Origin: Methylopila capsulata
Lineage (GTDB): Bacteria; Pseudomonadota; Alphaproteobacteria; Rhizobiales; Methylopilaceae
Direction: 5' to 3'
Assembly (NCBI RefSeq): GCF_016907975.1
Contig: NZ_JAFBCY010000001.1
Coordinates: forward strand, 1,054,001-1,118,000
Length of the DNA stretch: 64,000 bases
Below the pieces are notes generated by a model, which searched no databases, was not told where the DNA came from, and saw only the letters and a list, made by a program, of their open reading frames with translations. The position numbers and the translations under genes were made by a program. This document shows positions 45,562-53,311 of this stretch, piece after piece (positions within the stretch are counted from its first letter, which is position 1; the number at the start of each line of letters is the position of its first letter).

Positions 45562-46584
45562 ATGGCGCTGAGCTCGCGGCGGCGCTACCAGCCGGTCGAC
45601 TACTGGCCCGGCTTCGTCGACGCGCTGTCGACCCTGCTGCTGGTCATCATCTTCCTGCTCACCGTGTTCATGGTCGCGCAGTTCCTGCTCGGCCGCGAGG
45701 TCTCGGGCAAGGACACCGCGCTGCAGCGCCTCAACGCGCAGATCGCGGAGCTGACCGACCTGCTGGCGCTCGAGCGGTCGAGCGTGCGCTCCGCCAAGGA
45801 CGACATCTCCTCGCTGAGCGCGAGCCTGCAGGCGGTCCAGAGCGAGCGCGACCGGCTGAAGGCGGCGGCCGAGGCCGGCGCGAGCCGGGCCGACGCCGCC
45901 GGCGGCCAGGCCTCCGCGCTGCAGGGCCAGCTCGACCGCGAGCGCGACCTCTCCGCCCGCGCCCAGAGCCAGATCGAGCTGCTGAACCAGCAGATCGCCG
46001 CGCTCCGCCGGCAGATGGCCGCGCTCGAGGACGCGCTGAACGCCTCCGAGAACCGCGACCGCGAGAGCCAGGCGAAGCTCGCCGATCTCGGCTCCCGGCT
46101 GAACGTGGCGCTCGCCCAGCGCGTGCAGGAGCTCAACCGCTACCGCTCGGACTTCTTCGGGCGGCTGCGCCAGATCCTCGCCGACCGGCCGGACGTGCGG
46201 GTGGTGGGCGACCGGTTCGTGTTCCAGTCCGAGGTGCTGTTCGACGTCGGCCAGGGCCAGCTCAGCGAGGCGGCGAAGCCCGAGCTCGACAAGATCGCCC
46301 AGGCGCTGGTGCAGCTGAACGGCGAGATCCCGTCCGACATCAACTGGGTCATGCGCGTCGACGGCCACACCGACATCCGCCCGACCCGCGGCGCGTTTCC
46401 GTCGAACTGGTCGCTGTCGGCCGCGCGCGCCATCGCCGTCGTGGAGTATCTCGTCTCGAAGGGCGTGCCGCCCCAGCGCCTGCTCGCCGCCGGCTTCGGC
46501 GAGTTCCAGCCGCTCGACACGGCCCAGACCGAAGACGCCTACCGCCGCAACCGCCGGATCGAGCTCAAGCTGACGGAGCGGTAG
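45562..46584 (+). CDS. OmpA/MotB-like peptidoglycan-binding partner (orphan)
   Basis: A 340-residue protein with one N-terminal membrane helix (~18-40, FVDALSTLLLVIIFLLTVFMVAQF) including an Asp where MotB has its proton-binding Asp, a long coiled coil (~45-195), and an OmpA-type domain (~220-338) with VDGHTDIRPTRGAFPSNWSLSAARA split over the motif and GFGEFQPLDT. It should anchor to the wall and form a complex with the preceding MotA-like protein. ATG at 45562; a GGAGGG is upstream. Confidence 0.82.
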   Translation: MALSSRRRYQPVDYWPGFVDALSTLLLVIIFLLTVFMVAQFLLGREVSGKDTALQRLNAQIAELTDLLALERSSVRSAKDDISSLSASLQAVQSERDRLKAAAEAGASRADAAGGQASALQGQLDRERDLSARAQSQIELLNQQIAALRRQMAALEDALNASENRDRESQAKLADLGSRLNVALAQRVQELNRYRSDFFGRLRQILADRPDVRVVGDRFVFQSEVLFDVGQGQLSEAAKPELDKIAQALVQLNGEIPSDINWVMRVDGHTDIRPTRGAFPSNWSLSAARAIAVVEYLVSKGVPPQRLLAAGFGEFQPLDTAQTEDAYRRNRRIELKLTER

Positions 46585-46630
46585 GGCGTTTAGGAGCGTC
46601 GCTGAACGCGCTCCCGCGAACTCCCAAGCA

Positions 46631-46724
46631 CGCCGTCGTCCTCCGGCTTGACCGGAGGACCCATCTTCGACGTCGAGCTCTACGCCTGACACGGATGGTC
46701 CGGTCAAGCCGGACCATGACGGCC
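46631..46724. repeat. Intergenic palindromic repeat (family A)
   Basis: Left arm GCCGTCGTCCTCCGGCTTGA at 46632, right arm in inverted orientation at 46693-46724 (GCCGTCATGGTCCGGCTTGA on the minus strand). Same family as at 41790-42060. Together with the copy below it fills the 358-base gap after the OmpA gene. Confidence 0.7.
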
Positions 46725-46796
46725 TGGATCCGAGCGCTGACCGGGTGCGCGTTTGGCGAGCCGCAGTGGTTGGCGCTCGAAGCTCGACGTCAGGGT

Positions 46797-46926
46797 CCCC
46801 CTCTCCCCTTGCGGGAGAGGGTTGGGGTGAGGGGTCGTCCGGGACGCCCTCGTCAGCGTTCAGGATGCCCCGGACGACCCCTCATCCGGCGCTTACGCGC
46901 CACCTTCTCCCGCAAGGGGAGAAGGG
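46797..46926. repeat. Intergenic palindromic repeat (family B, copy 2)
   Basis: Arms CTCTCCCCTTGCGGGAGAGG and CCTTCTCCCGCAAGGGGAGA at the outside, GGGGTCGTCCGGGACGCCCT and its inverted partner inside. It matches the copy at 44151-44275 and ends 17 bases before the stop of the GNAT gene. Confidence 0.75.
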
Positions 46927-46942
46927 CAGAGGCGCCCTGCCC

Positions 46943-47365
46943 TCAGAACGTCTTCCTGAGAAAGAATCGCTCGCGGCCCCGCGGATGGCCGGGGATCGAG
47001 CCGAAGACCTCGAAGCCGCGCGTCTCGTAGAAGCCGCGGGCCTGGAAGTCGAAGGTGTCGAGCCAGATCCCGGCGCAGCCGCGCGCGCGGGCTTCGGTTT
47101 CGGCTTGCGCCAGCACCGCGCCGCCCAGCCCCTGGCCGCGCAGGGCCTCGGGAACCACCAGCAGCTCCACATAAAGCCAGTCGAAGGTGGTGCGGCCCCA
47201 GAGGCCGCCGAGGGTCTCGGCCGTCTCCGGATCGCGCAGCAGAACCGCGAGCGGCCGCGCGCCGGAGGGGCCGACGACCGCGTCGTTGTAGGCGACCAGC
47301 TCCCGGAGGATGACATCGCGGTCGGACGGCTGGCCTGCGTCCGTGACGACGACGTCCGGCGTCAT
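46943..47365 (-). CDS. GNAT-family N-acetyltransferase
   Basis: A 140-residue acetyltransferase. LYVELLVVPEALRGQGLGGAVL is the acetyl-CoA binding region; the C-terminus has TFDFQARGFYETRGFEVFG. Substrate unknown. The ATG overlaps the stop of the upstream ABC transporter gene (ATGA), so the two are coupled. Confidence 0.88.
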   Translation of the reverse strand: MTPDVVVTDAGQPSDRDVILRELVAYNDAVVGPSGARPLAVLLRDPETAETLGGLWGRTTFDWLYVELLVVPEALRGQGLGGAVLAQAETEARARGCAGIWLDTFDFQARGFYETRGFEVFGSIPGHPRGRERFFLRKTF

Positions 47366-49197
47366 CCCGCGACGGCGCGACGGGCGTTGGCGTCCACGTC
47401 CATCTGGCCGAACTGCAGGTCGGCGAGGCGGGCGTAGAGGCCGCGGCGGGCGACCAGCTCGGCGTGGGTCCCCTCCTCCACCACGCGGCCGCCGTCGAGC
47501 ACGAGGATGCGGTCGGCGGCGAGCACGGTGGCGAGGCGATGGGCGATGACCAGCGTGGTGCGGTCCTTGCGGCTCGCGGCGAGCGCCTCCTGCACCAGCG
47601 TCTCGCTTTCGCTGTCGAGCGCGGAGGTCGCCTCGTCCAGCAGCAGCAGCGAGGCGTCCTTGAGGAAGGCGCGGGCGAGCGCGACCCGCTGGCGCTGGCC
47701 GCCGGAGAGCGTCACTCCGCGCTCGCCGAGCGGCGTGTCGTAGCCCTGCGGCAGTGCGGTCAGGAAGCGGTCCGCGCCCGCGAGCCGGGCCGCCTGCTCG
47801 ACCTCGGCGTCGGTCGCGTCGGCCCGGCCGAGCCGGATGTTCTCGCGCGCCGACAGCGCGAACACGACGGGATCCTGCGGCACGAGCGCGATTCGGGCGC
47901 GCAGGTCCGCGAGGTCGGCGTCGCGCAAGTCGACGCCGTCGAGCGTGACGCGGCCGGCAAGCGGGTCGTAGAAGCGCAGCGCGAGGTGGAACAGCGTGCT
48001 CTTGCCGGCGCCCGAGGGGCCGACGATCGCCAGCGTCTCGCCGGGCTTCGCGGCGAAGGACACGCCGTCGAGCACGCCACCCTCGGCCGCCGCGGCGTAG
48101 GCGAAGCGCACGGACTCGAAGGCGAGCGCCCCGCGCGCGGGCGCCGGCAGCGGCGTGGGCGCCGCCGGGTTCTCGATGCCCAGGCGGGTCGCGAGGATCT
48201 CGCCAAGCCGCTCCGCGGATCCGGCCGCCTGCGAAATCTCCCCCCAGACGTTGGAGAGCTCGCCAATCGCGCCGGCCGCGAACACGGCGTAGAGCACGAA
48301 CTGGCCGAGCGTGCCGGGCGACATCGCGCCCGACAGCACGTCGGTCGCGCCGTACCACAGCACGCCGACCACGCTCGCGAAGATCAGGAAGATCGCGATC
48401 GCGGTCAGGATCGCCCGCGCCGTGATGGAGGACTGGGCGGCGGAATAGGCCTCTTCCACCGCGAAGGAGAAGCGGCCGGCGACGCGGGCTTCGGCGTTGT
48501 AGGCCTGGACGGTGCGCATCGCGCCGACCGCCTCGCCCGCGACGGCCGAGGCGTCGGCCAGCGTGTCCTGCGCCGCGCGGGAGCGGCGGCGCACGGAGCG
48601 GCCGAAGGCGACCAGCGGCAGCACGATCAGCGGGATGGCGCCGAGCACGAGGGCGGAGAGCTTCGGGCTCGTCACCACCATCATCGCGGCCGCGCCGAAG
48701 AACAGGAACAGGTTGCGCAGCGCGACGGACGCCGAGGCGCCGAAGGCGGCCTTGATCTGCGTGGTGTCGGCGGTGAGCCGCGACACGATCTCGCCGGAGC
48801 GGGCGCTGTCGTAGAAGGAGGGCGAGAGCTTGGTCAGATGGGCGAAGACGGCCGAGCGCAAGTCCGCCACCACGCGCTCGCCGAGCGTCGTCACGAACCA
48901 GTAGCGCGAGGCGCTGGCCAGCGCGAGCACGCCGACCACGATCAGCATGGTGCCGAAATACTGGTCGACCATGCCGGGATGGTCGTTCGAGAAGCCGAAG
49001 TCGATCAGCCGCCGCACCGCGACGGGAATCGCGAGCGTGGCGGCCGAGGCCGCGACCAGGGCCACGAAGGCGCCGGCGATGCGCCCCTTGTGACGGAGCG
49101 CAAACGGGCTGAGGGCTGCGAGGGGCCTGAGGGAGCGGGACCGCGCCGCGGACGCCGACGCCTCCCCGACGTCAGCTGAGCGAGATCTGCGCGCCAT
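47362..49197 (-). CDS. ABC transporter, fused permease/ATPase (half-exporter)
   Basis: A 611-residue half-transporter. Six-helix permease domain (~35-320), then the ATPase domain with GPSGAGKST, QDPVVF, LSGGQRQR and LLLDEATSALD. It resembles the bacterial MsbA/ABCB-type exporters; the substrate is not clear. ATG at 49197 with AAGAAGG upstream. The frame continues to 49296 but that leader has no support. Confidence 0.9.
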   Translation of the reverse strand: MARRSRSADVGEASASAARSRSLRPLAALSPFALRHKGRIAGAFVALVAASAATLAIPVAVRRLIDFGFSNDHPGMVDQYFGTMLIVVGVLALASASRYWFVTTLGERVVADLRSAVFAHLTKLSPSFYDSARSGEIVSRLTADTTQIKAAFGASASVALRNLFLFFGAAAMMVVTSPKLSALVLGAIPLIVLPLVAFGRSVRRRSRAAQDTLADASAVAGEAVGAMRTVQAYNAEARVAGRFSFAVEEAYSAAQSSITARAILTAIAIFLIFASVVGVLWYGATDVLSGAMSPGTLGQFVLYAVFAAGAIGELSNVWGEISQAAGSAERLGEILATRLGIENPAAPTPLPAPARGALAFESVRFAYAAAAEGGVLDGVSFAAKPGETLAIVGPSGAGKSTLFHLALRFYDPLAGRVTLDGVDLRDADLADLRARIALVPQDPVVFALSARENIRLGRADATDAEVEQAARLAGADRFLTALPQGYDTPLGERGVTLSGGQRQRVALARAFLKDASLLLLDEATSALDSESETLVQEALAASRKDRTTLVIAHRLATVLAADRILVLDGGRVVEEGTHAELVARRGLYARLADLQFGQMDVDANARRAVAG

Positions 49198-49409
49198 GAC
49201 GGACCTTCTTTGGGATCGTTCCAGACGACATGGCCGAGGGTTATGCCGTTTCTTGGGCCCCGGCGCCAACCCCACCTTGGCGCGGCGCAATCGCACGGCC
49301 GCGGTTGTTCCCGGTCGCGTCTTGGGTTATAGGCTGCCGCCTTAAGAGATCACCCGCTTCCGACGAGGCGCCTTTCGAGCGCGCCCGAGCAGCTGAACAG
49401 AGACGCGTC

Positions 49410-49643
49410 ATGAAGGCCGATATCCACCCCGACTACCACGCGATCAAGGTCCTGATGACCGACGGGACCGAGTACGAGACCCGTTCGACCTACGGCAAGT
49501 CCGGCGACACGCTGCAGCTCGACATCGACCCCCGGACCCATCCGGCGTGGACCGGCGGCTCGGCGCAGCTGACCGACCGCGGCGGCCGTCTGTCGCGCTT
49601 CAACAAGCGCTTCGCCAACTTCGGCATCTCGAAGACCAACTGA
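49410..49643 (+). CDS. rpmE: 50S ribosomal protein L31
   Basis: A 77-residue L31. [20 protein letters not shown], then [15 protein letters not shown] and [15 protein letters not shown]. It lacks the CXXC zinc pair, so it is the zinc-free form usual in this group. Divergent from the ABC transporter; the start is supported by the family N-terminus. Confidence 0.93.
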   Translation: MKADIHPDYHAIKVLMTDGTEYETRSTYGKSGDTLQLDIDPRTHPAWTGGSAQLTDRGGRLSRFNKRFANFGISKTN

Positions 49644-49668
49644 TTCGCCCGCTCTTCACGGGCCAATG

Positions 49669-49705
49669 AAAAACCCCGGCCGCGCCCAGCGCGGCCGGGG
49701 TTTTT
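49669..49705 (+). terminator. Terminator after rpmE
   Basis: A 16-bp perfect stem (AAAAACCCCGGCCGCG, loop CCCAG) ending in five Ts. Confidence 0.9.
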
Positions 49706-49752
49706 CGTTTGTCGCGCCCGGGGCGCTTGATCGGGGGCCTCCGCGTTCTTAG

Positions 49753-49769
49753 TTTAGAAGACATCTAAA
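49753..49769 (+). promoter_or_regulatory. Irr box (ICE) upstream of mbfA
   Basis: TTTAGAA-GAC-ATCTAAA matches the rhizobial iron-control element TTTAGAA-N3-TTCTAAA at 13 of 14 defined positions. It ends 13 bases before the mbfA ATG. Irr represses mbfA under low iron in relatives. Confidence 0.75.
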
Positions 49770-49782
49770 CAAGGATTGGCGC

Positions 49783-50760
49783 ATGTTGTCCCTGCTGGGC
49801 GGTCGAAGACGCTTCGACGACCTGTCCGAGCGCGAGATTCTCGCGCTCGCGATCTCCTCTGAAGAGGACGACGCGCGGATCTATGCGGACTACGCCGCGC
49901 GGCTCGACGCCGACTACCCCGCCTCCGCGACCGTCTTCCGCGGCATGGCGGAGGAGGAGGACCGCCACCGCAGCCGCCTGCTCGACCTGTTCGTGCGGCG
50001 GTTCGGCCCGCACGTGCCCCTGATCCGCCGCGAGCATGTCGCGGGCTATTACGCGCGTCGCCCGACGTGGCTCGTCGACCAGCTCGGCATCGAGCGCATC
50101 CGCGCCGAGGCGGAGCGCATGGAGGAGGACGCGGCTCGGTTCTACGAACTGGCCGCCAAGCGCACGAGCGACGCCGACACGCGGAAGCTGCTCGGCGACC
50201 TCGCCCAGCAGGAACGCGGCCACCAGGCGACCGCCGATCATCTGGCGGACGCCAATCTCGGCTCGGCCGCCCGGACCGCGGAGGCCGACACCGCGCGCCG
50301 GAAGCTGATCCTGACCTGGGTTCAGCCGGGCCTCGCCGGCCTGATGGACGGTTCGGTCTCGACGCTGGCGCCGATCTTCGCCACCGCCTTCGCCACTCAG
50401 AATTCGCACACCACCCTGCTCGTGGGCCTCGCCGCCGCGATCGGCGCCGGCATTTCGATGGGGTTCACGGAGGCCGCGCACGACGACGGGGTGATCTCCG
50501 GCCGCGGCTCGCCGTTGAAGCGCGGCCTCGCGTCCGGCGTCATGACCGCCGTCGGAGGCCTCGGCCACGCCCTGCCCTATCTGATCGGCGATTTCTGGAC
50601 CGCGACCGCGATCGCAGCGCTGGTCGTCGTCGTGGAGCTGTGGGCGATCGCTTGGATCCAGAACCGCTTCATGGAGACGCCGATGATGCGGGCGATCGTG
50701 CAGGTGGTGGTCGGCGGCGCGCTGGTGTTCGCGGCGGGGGTGCTGATCGGCGGCGCCTGA
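49783..50760 (+). CDS. mbfA: Membrane-bound ferritin / iron exporter MbfA
   Basis: A 325-residue protein with an N-terminal ferritin-like domain (~10-165; iron ligands in ISSEEDDARIYADY, EEEDRHRSRL, MEEDAARFYELA and QQERGHQATADH) and a C-terminal VIT1-type membrane domain (~175-325) with five helices. MbfA exports iron and protects against iron and peroxide stress in rhizobia and Agrobacterium. The Irr box upstream supports the call. ATG start at 49783. Confidence 0.93.
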   Translation: MLSLLGGRRRFDDLSEREILALAISSEEDDARIYADYAARLDADYPASATVFRGMAEEEDRHRSRLLDLFVRRFGPHVPLIRREHVAGYYARRPTWLVDQLGIERIRAEAERMEEDAARFYELAAKRTSDADTRKLLGDLAQQERGHQATADHLADANLGSAARTAEADTARRKLILTWVQPGLAGLMDGSVSTLAPIFATAFATQNSHTTLLVGLAAAIGAGISMGFTEAAHDDGVISGRGSPLKRGLASGVMTAVGGLGHALPYLIGDFWTATAIAALVVVVELWAIAWIQNRFMETPMMRAIVQVVVGGALVFAAGVLIGGA

Positions 50761-50786
50761 GCCGCCCGCCCGCTCGGCCGGAGGCC

Positions 50787-51308
50787 TTAGCCGCCGAACG
50801 CCTGGCGCAGCCGCTCCATCTGGCCGTGCAGCGGGTGGGGAGCCTGTTCGTCGGCCTCCGCGGGCGAGGCGAGCTGGCGATCGAGCAGCTGGACCCGCTC
50901 CTGCAGGCGGGAGGTGCGGTCCACAAGATCGCGCAGGCGCTCCGGCAGGCGCGCCAGCACGTCGCCCGGCAGCGTGGAGCCGATCGGCGACAGCCGCACC
51001 TTCTGCTTCTCCTCGCGCGCCTGATCGTAGGACATCTCGCCCTCGTTCACCGCGCGCTGCACCAGCAGCCAGGAGGCGATCTGCATCAGGCGCGTGGTCA
51101 GGCGCATGCTCTCGGTGGCGTAGGCGATCGACTCGGTCCGGCCGAGCTCCCGCGACTCGCCCCGGCCCTCGCCGTCGAGATAGGCCGCCGTCTCCTCGAC
51201 GAGGCCCATGCCTTCGCGGAACAGGGACATGAAGGAGGCGGAGCCGACCAGACGCATGCCGAAGGACACGGCGCCGGCCTCGGCATCGGAACGCTCTCGG
51301 TCGATCAT
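50787..51308 (-). CDS. rcdA: Protease adaptor RcdA (DUF1465)
   Basis: A 173-residue helical protein of the DUF1465/RcdA family. Motifs seen: SFGMRLVGSASFMSLFREGM, RTESIAYATESMRLTTRLMQ and ASWLLVQRAVNEGEMS. In Caulobacter RcdA works with CpdR and PopA to deliver CtrA to ClpXP. The ATG at 51308 follows GAGAGAGGG; the open frame to 51530 is not supported. TTAA-containing motifs in the upstream region fit CtrA control as in Caulobacter. Confidence 0.88.
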   Translation of the reverse strand: MIDRERSDAEAGAVSFGMRLVGSASFMSLFREGMGLVEETAAYLDGEGRGESRELGRTESIAYATESMRLTTRLMQIASWLLVQRAVNEGEMSYDQAREEKQKVRLSPIGSTLPGDVLARLPERLRDLVDRTSRLQERVQLLDRQLASPAEADEQAPHPLHGQMERLRQAFGG

Positions 51309-51456
51309 TTCGCACCCTCTCTCAAACGCCCGCCGACAGGCTAAGGGCATACCGCCCAAGGCCCGCAGCATCAACGCAGAGCGCTCCGCAAATCGTGGAC
51401 CAGACGGCGAGTTGTCCCTCGCCCTCGTCCCGAAGAGGTTAACGAAACATGACGCG

Positions 51457-51483
51457 AAAAAAAGGCCGCCAAGACGGCGGCCT
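51457..51483 (-). terminator. Terminator downstream of the DUF1192 gene
   Basis: Stem AGGCCGCC/GGCGGCCT with loop AAGAC; on the minus strand it is followed by a seven-T run. It separates the DUF1192 gene from rcdA. Confidence 0.8.
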
Positions 51484-51575
51484 GAAAGTGTGATGACAGG
51501 GAGGCGTAAAACAGAGTGGACAGGAACCACTCGCGATCCAGAAAACTGGACGCAGCCATTAATGAACGAAGAAGG

Positions 51576-51590
51576 TTAACCGGCGGTTAA
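51576..51590. promoter_or_regulatory. Perfect CtrA consensus TTAA-N7-TTAA
   Basis: TTAA-CCGGCGG-TTAA lies in the 324-base gap between rcdA and the DUF1192 gene, 43 bases after the latter's stop codon. It is separated from rcdA by the terminator at 51457-51483, so which gene it serves is unclear. Confidence 0.45.
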
Positions 51591-51632
51591 TCCGAGCGGG
51601 CCCGTGAGGATTCAACCGATCGGCGAACCCGA

Positions 51633-51827
51633 TCAGCGCCGGAACAGCTGGTCGGCGGCGCTGCGCTGCGCGGTTTTCGCCGCGACCTCGGCCTCGAGCC
51701 GCGCGATCTCCGCCTGCAGCGTCGCGATCCGCAGCTGAAGCTCGTCGATCGACACCGCCCCCAGGTCCTGCCCGATCACGTGGCCCGTCTGCGGCCGCGC
51801 CGCGGCGCCGTCGTCGAAAAGAGACAT
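51633..51827 (-). CDS. DUF1192 protein
   Basis: A 64-residue protein with the DUF1192 pattern: MSLFDDGAAA, then GHVIGQDLGAVSIDELQLRI and a Glu/Ala-rich coiled coil. Function unknown. The ATG at 51827 follows GAGGGAGG five bases upstream. Divergent from the small gene at 51997. Confidence 0.85.
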   Translation of the reverse strand: MSLFDDGAAARPQTGHVIGQDLGAVSIDELQLRIATLQAEIARLEAEVAAKTAQRSAADQLFRR

Positions 51828-51996
51828 CCAGACCTCCCTCGGTTCGTTCCAGATCGACACAGCGTGCCGCAGAGAGACTCACCTAAGCAGTCGCACGAAG
51901 GTGCCGGCGCACGTCAAACGGGATAGCCCTTCGGACTGTGCGGTCGAGCGTCACTTAACATCCGCTCGTAAGACGGTCCACGCGAGGGAGGCCGGC

Positions 51997-52251
51997 ATGA
52001 CGCCGATGGAGCAGTGCTTCTCGATCTGCTGCGCCCTTGCGCGCTCGGGCCACGCCGCCGCCATCGAGATCGGCCAGACCGAAATCCATCGCATGCTCAA
52101 CAGCATAGACGACAACGCCTACGCCCGCGCCCGCGCGCTCGAAAACCTCGCGTTCGATCTTGCGGTCGCGGTGGAGGCGAACGACGTCGCGACCGCGCTC
52201 GATCGCGAGATCGTCGCGCTGCTGCGCGGCCTCGGCGCCGCCGCGATCTGA
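51997..52251 (+). CDS. Small hypothetical protein
   Basis: An 84-residue, Ala-rich helical protein (MTPMEQCFSICCALARSGHA). Two adjacent cysteines near the N-terminus. No family recognised. The ATG has GAGGGAGG six bases upstream, the same ribosome site type as its divergent neighbour; a GTG at 51901 would give a longer frame but with no site. 131 bases before trcR. Confidence 0.65.
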   Translation: MTPMEQCFSICCALARSGHAAAIEIGQTEIHRMLNSIDDNAYARARALENLAFDLAVAVEANDVATALDREIVALLRGLGAAAI

Positions 52252-52382
52252 GCTCTCCGGATCTGCGAGACGCGTTGCCTGCGTCCTCGTGACGGCTTAT
52301 ACACGGCGAAACCCCCGTCATCGAGAACTCGATCAGGGCTCCGCCGCACCCCGGCGGCCGGAGCGAGAGGAGCATTGCACCC

Positions 52383-53078
52383 ATGTCAAACGCGCCGCTG
52401 ATGCCGAAGGCTACGGCTGTCTGGCTTGTCGAGAACACCTCGCTGTCGTTTTCCCAGATCGCCGACTTCTGCAAGCTGCACGAACTCGAGGTGAAGGCGG
52501 TCGCCGACGGCGAGGCCGCCCAGGGCATCAAGGGCCAGGACCCGATCACCTCGGGCCAGCTGACCCGCGAAGAGATCGAGCGCGCCCAGAAGAACCCGAA
52601 CCACCAGCTGCAGCTTGCGGTCTCCAAGGTCCGCCTGCCGCCGGTGAAGCCGCGCAAGGGGCCGCGCTACACGCCGGTCTCCCGCCGCCAGGACCGCCCG
52701 AACGCCATTCTCTGGCTGGTGCGCAACCATCCCGAGCTGAAGGACAGCCAGATCATGCGTCTCGTCGGCACGACGAAGACCACGATCGCGGCGATCCGCG
52801 ACCGGACGCACTGGAACGCGCAGAACCTGACGCCGGCCGATCCCGTGACGCTCGGCCTCTGCTCGCAGATCGACCTGGACTTCGAGGTGGCCAAGGCCGC
52901 CAAGGCGAACCCGGACGCGGTGCTGCGCAAGGAGGAGGAGCCGGAGACCCTGCTCTCCGCCGATGTCACTACCGCCGAAGACGCGCCCGAGCGCGAGCTC
53001 GACGTGGAGAGCGTCTTCGCCAAGCTCAAGCAGCTCAAGCGCGACGACGCCGACGAGGACGACGACGACCGCCGCTGA
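52383..53078 (+). CDS. trcR: Cell-cycle transcriptional regulator TrcR (DUF1013)
   Basis: A 231-residue protein of the DUF1013/TrcR family. The conserved core is KATAVWLVENTSLSFSQIADFC, GIKGQDPITSGQLTREEIER, and a second helix-turn-helix-like DSQIMRLVGTTKTTIAAIRDRTHWN. The C-terminus is acidic (DDADEDDDD). NCBI names this family a cell-cycle regulator that associates with RNA polymerase; I rely on memory for that. A hairpin follows. Confidence 0.85.
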   Translation: MSNAPLMPKATAVWLVENTSLSFSQIADFCKLHELEVKAVADGEAAQGIKGQDPITSGQLTREEIERAQKNPNHQLQLAVSKVRLPPVKPRKGPRYTPVSRRQDRPNAILWLVRNHPELKDSQIMRLVGTTKTTIAAIRDRTHWNAQNLTPADPVTLGLCSQIDLDFEVAKAAKANPDAVLRKEEEPETLLSADVTTAEDAPERELDVESVFAKLKQLKRDDADEDDDDRR

Positions 53079-53122
53079 CCTTCGCCCGGCGGCGCGCAGC
53101 CGCCGTCGCCGATCGTCTCCGC

Positions 53123-53160
53123 CGAAGGCCGCGCATCCCACGAGGGGTGCGCGGCCTTCG
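53123..53160 (+). terminator. Hairpin after trcR
   Basis: A 17-bp stem with one G-T pair (CGAAGGCCGCGCATCCC, loop ACGA). It is followed only by CGGTTTC, so terminator function is less certain. Confidence 0.5.
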
Positions 53161-53311
53161 CGGTTTCAGGGCTCTGCGGACCGCGTGACGGCCGCGGCGC
53201 GCCGCAACCCTACAAATATCTCTGCCCAATATTACAACCTATGGTAATGCTCCATGAGGTCGCTCGCGCGCACGGGGGTGCAGGCGTCGGTCGACCTTGG
53301 GGGACGAGGCC

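Noticed and set aside
53123-53160. Hairpin after trcR as a strong terminator
   Set aside because: The stem is good but there is no T run, so it is listed only with moderate confidence.
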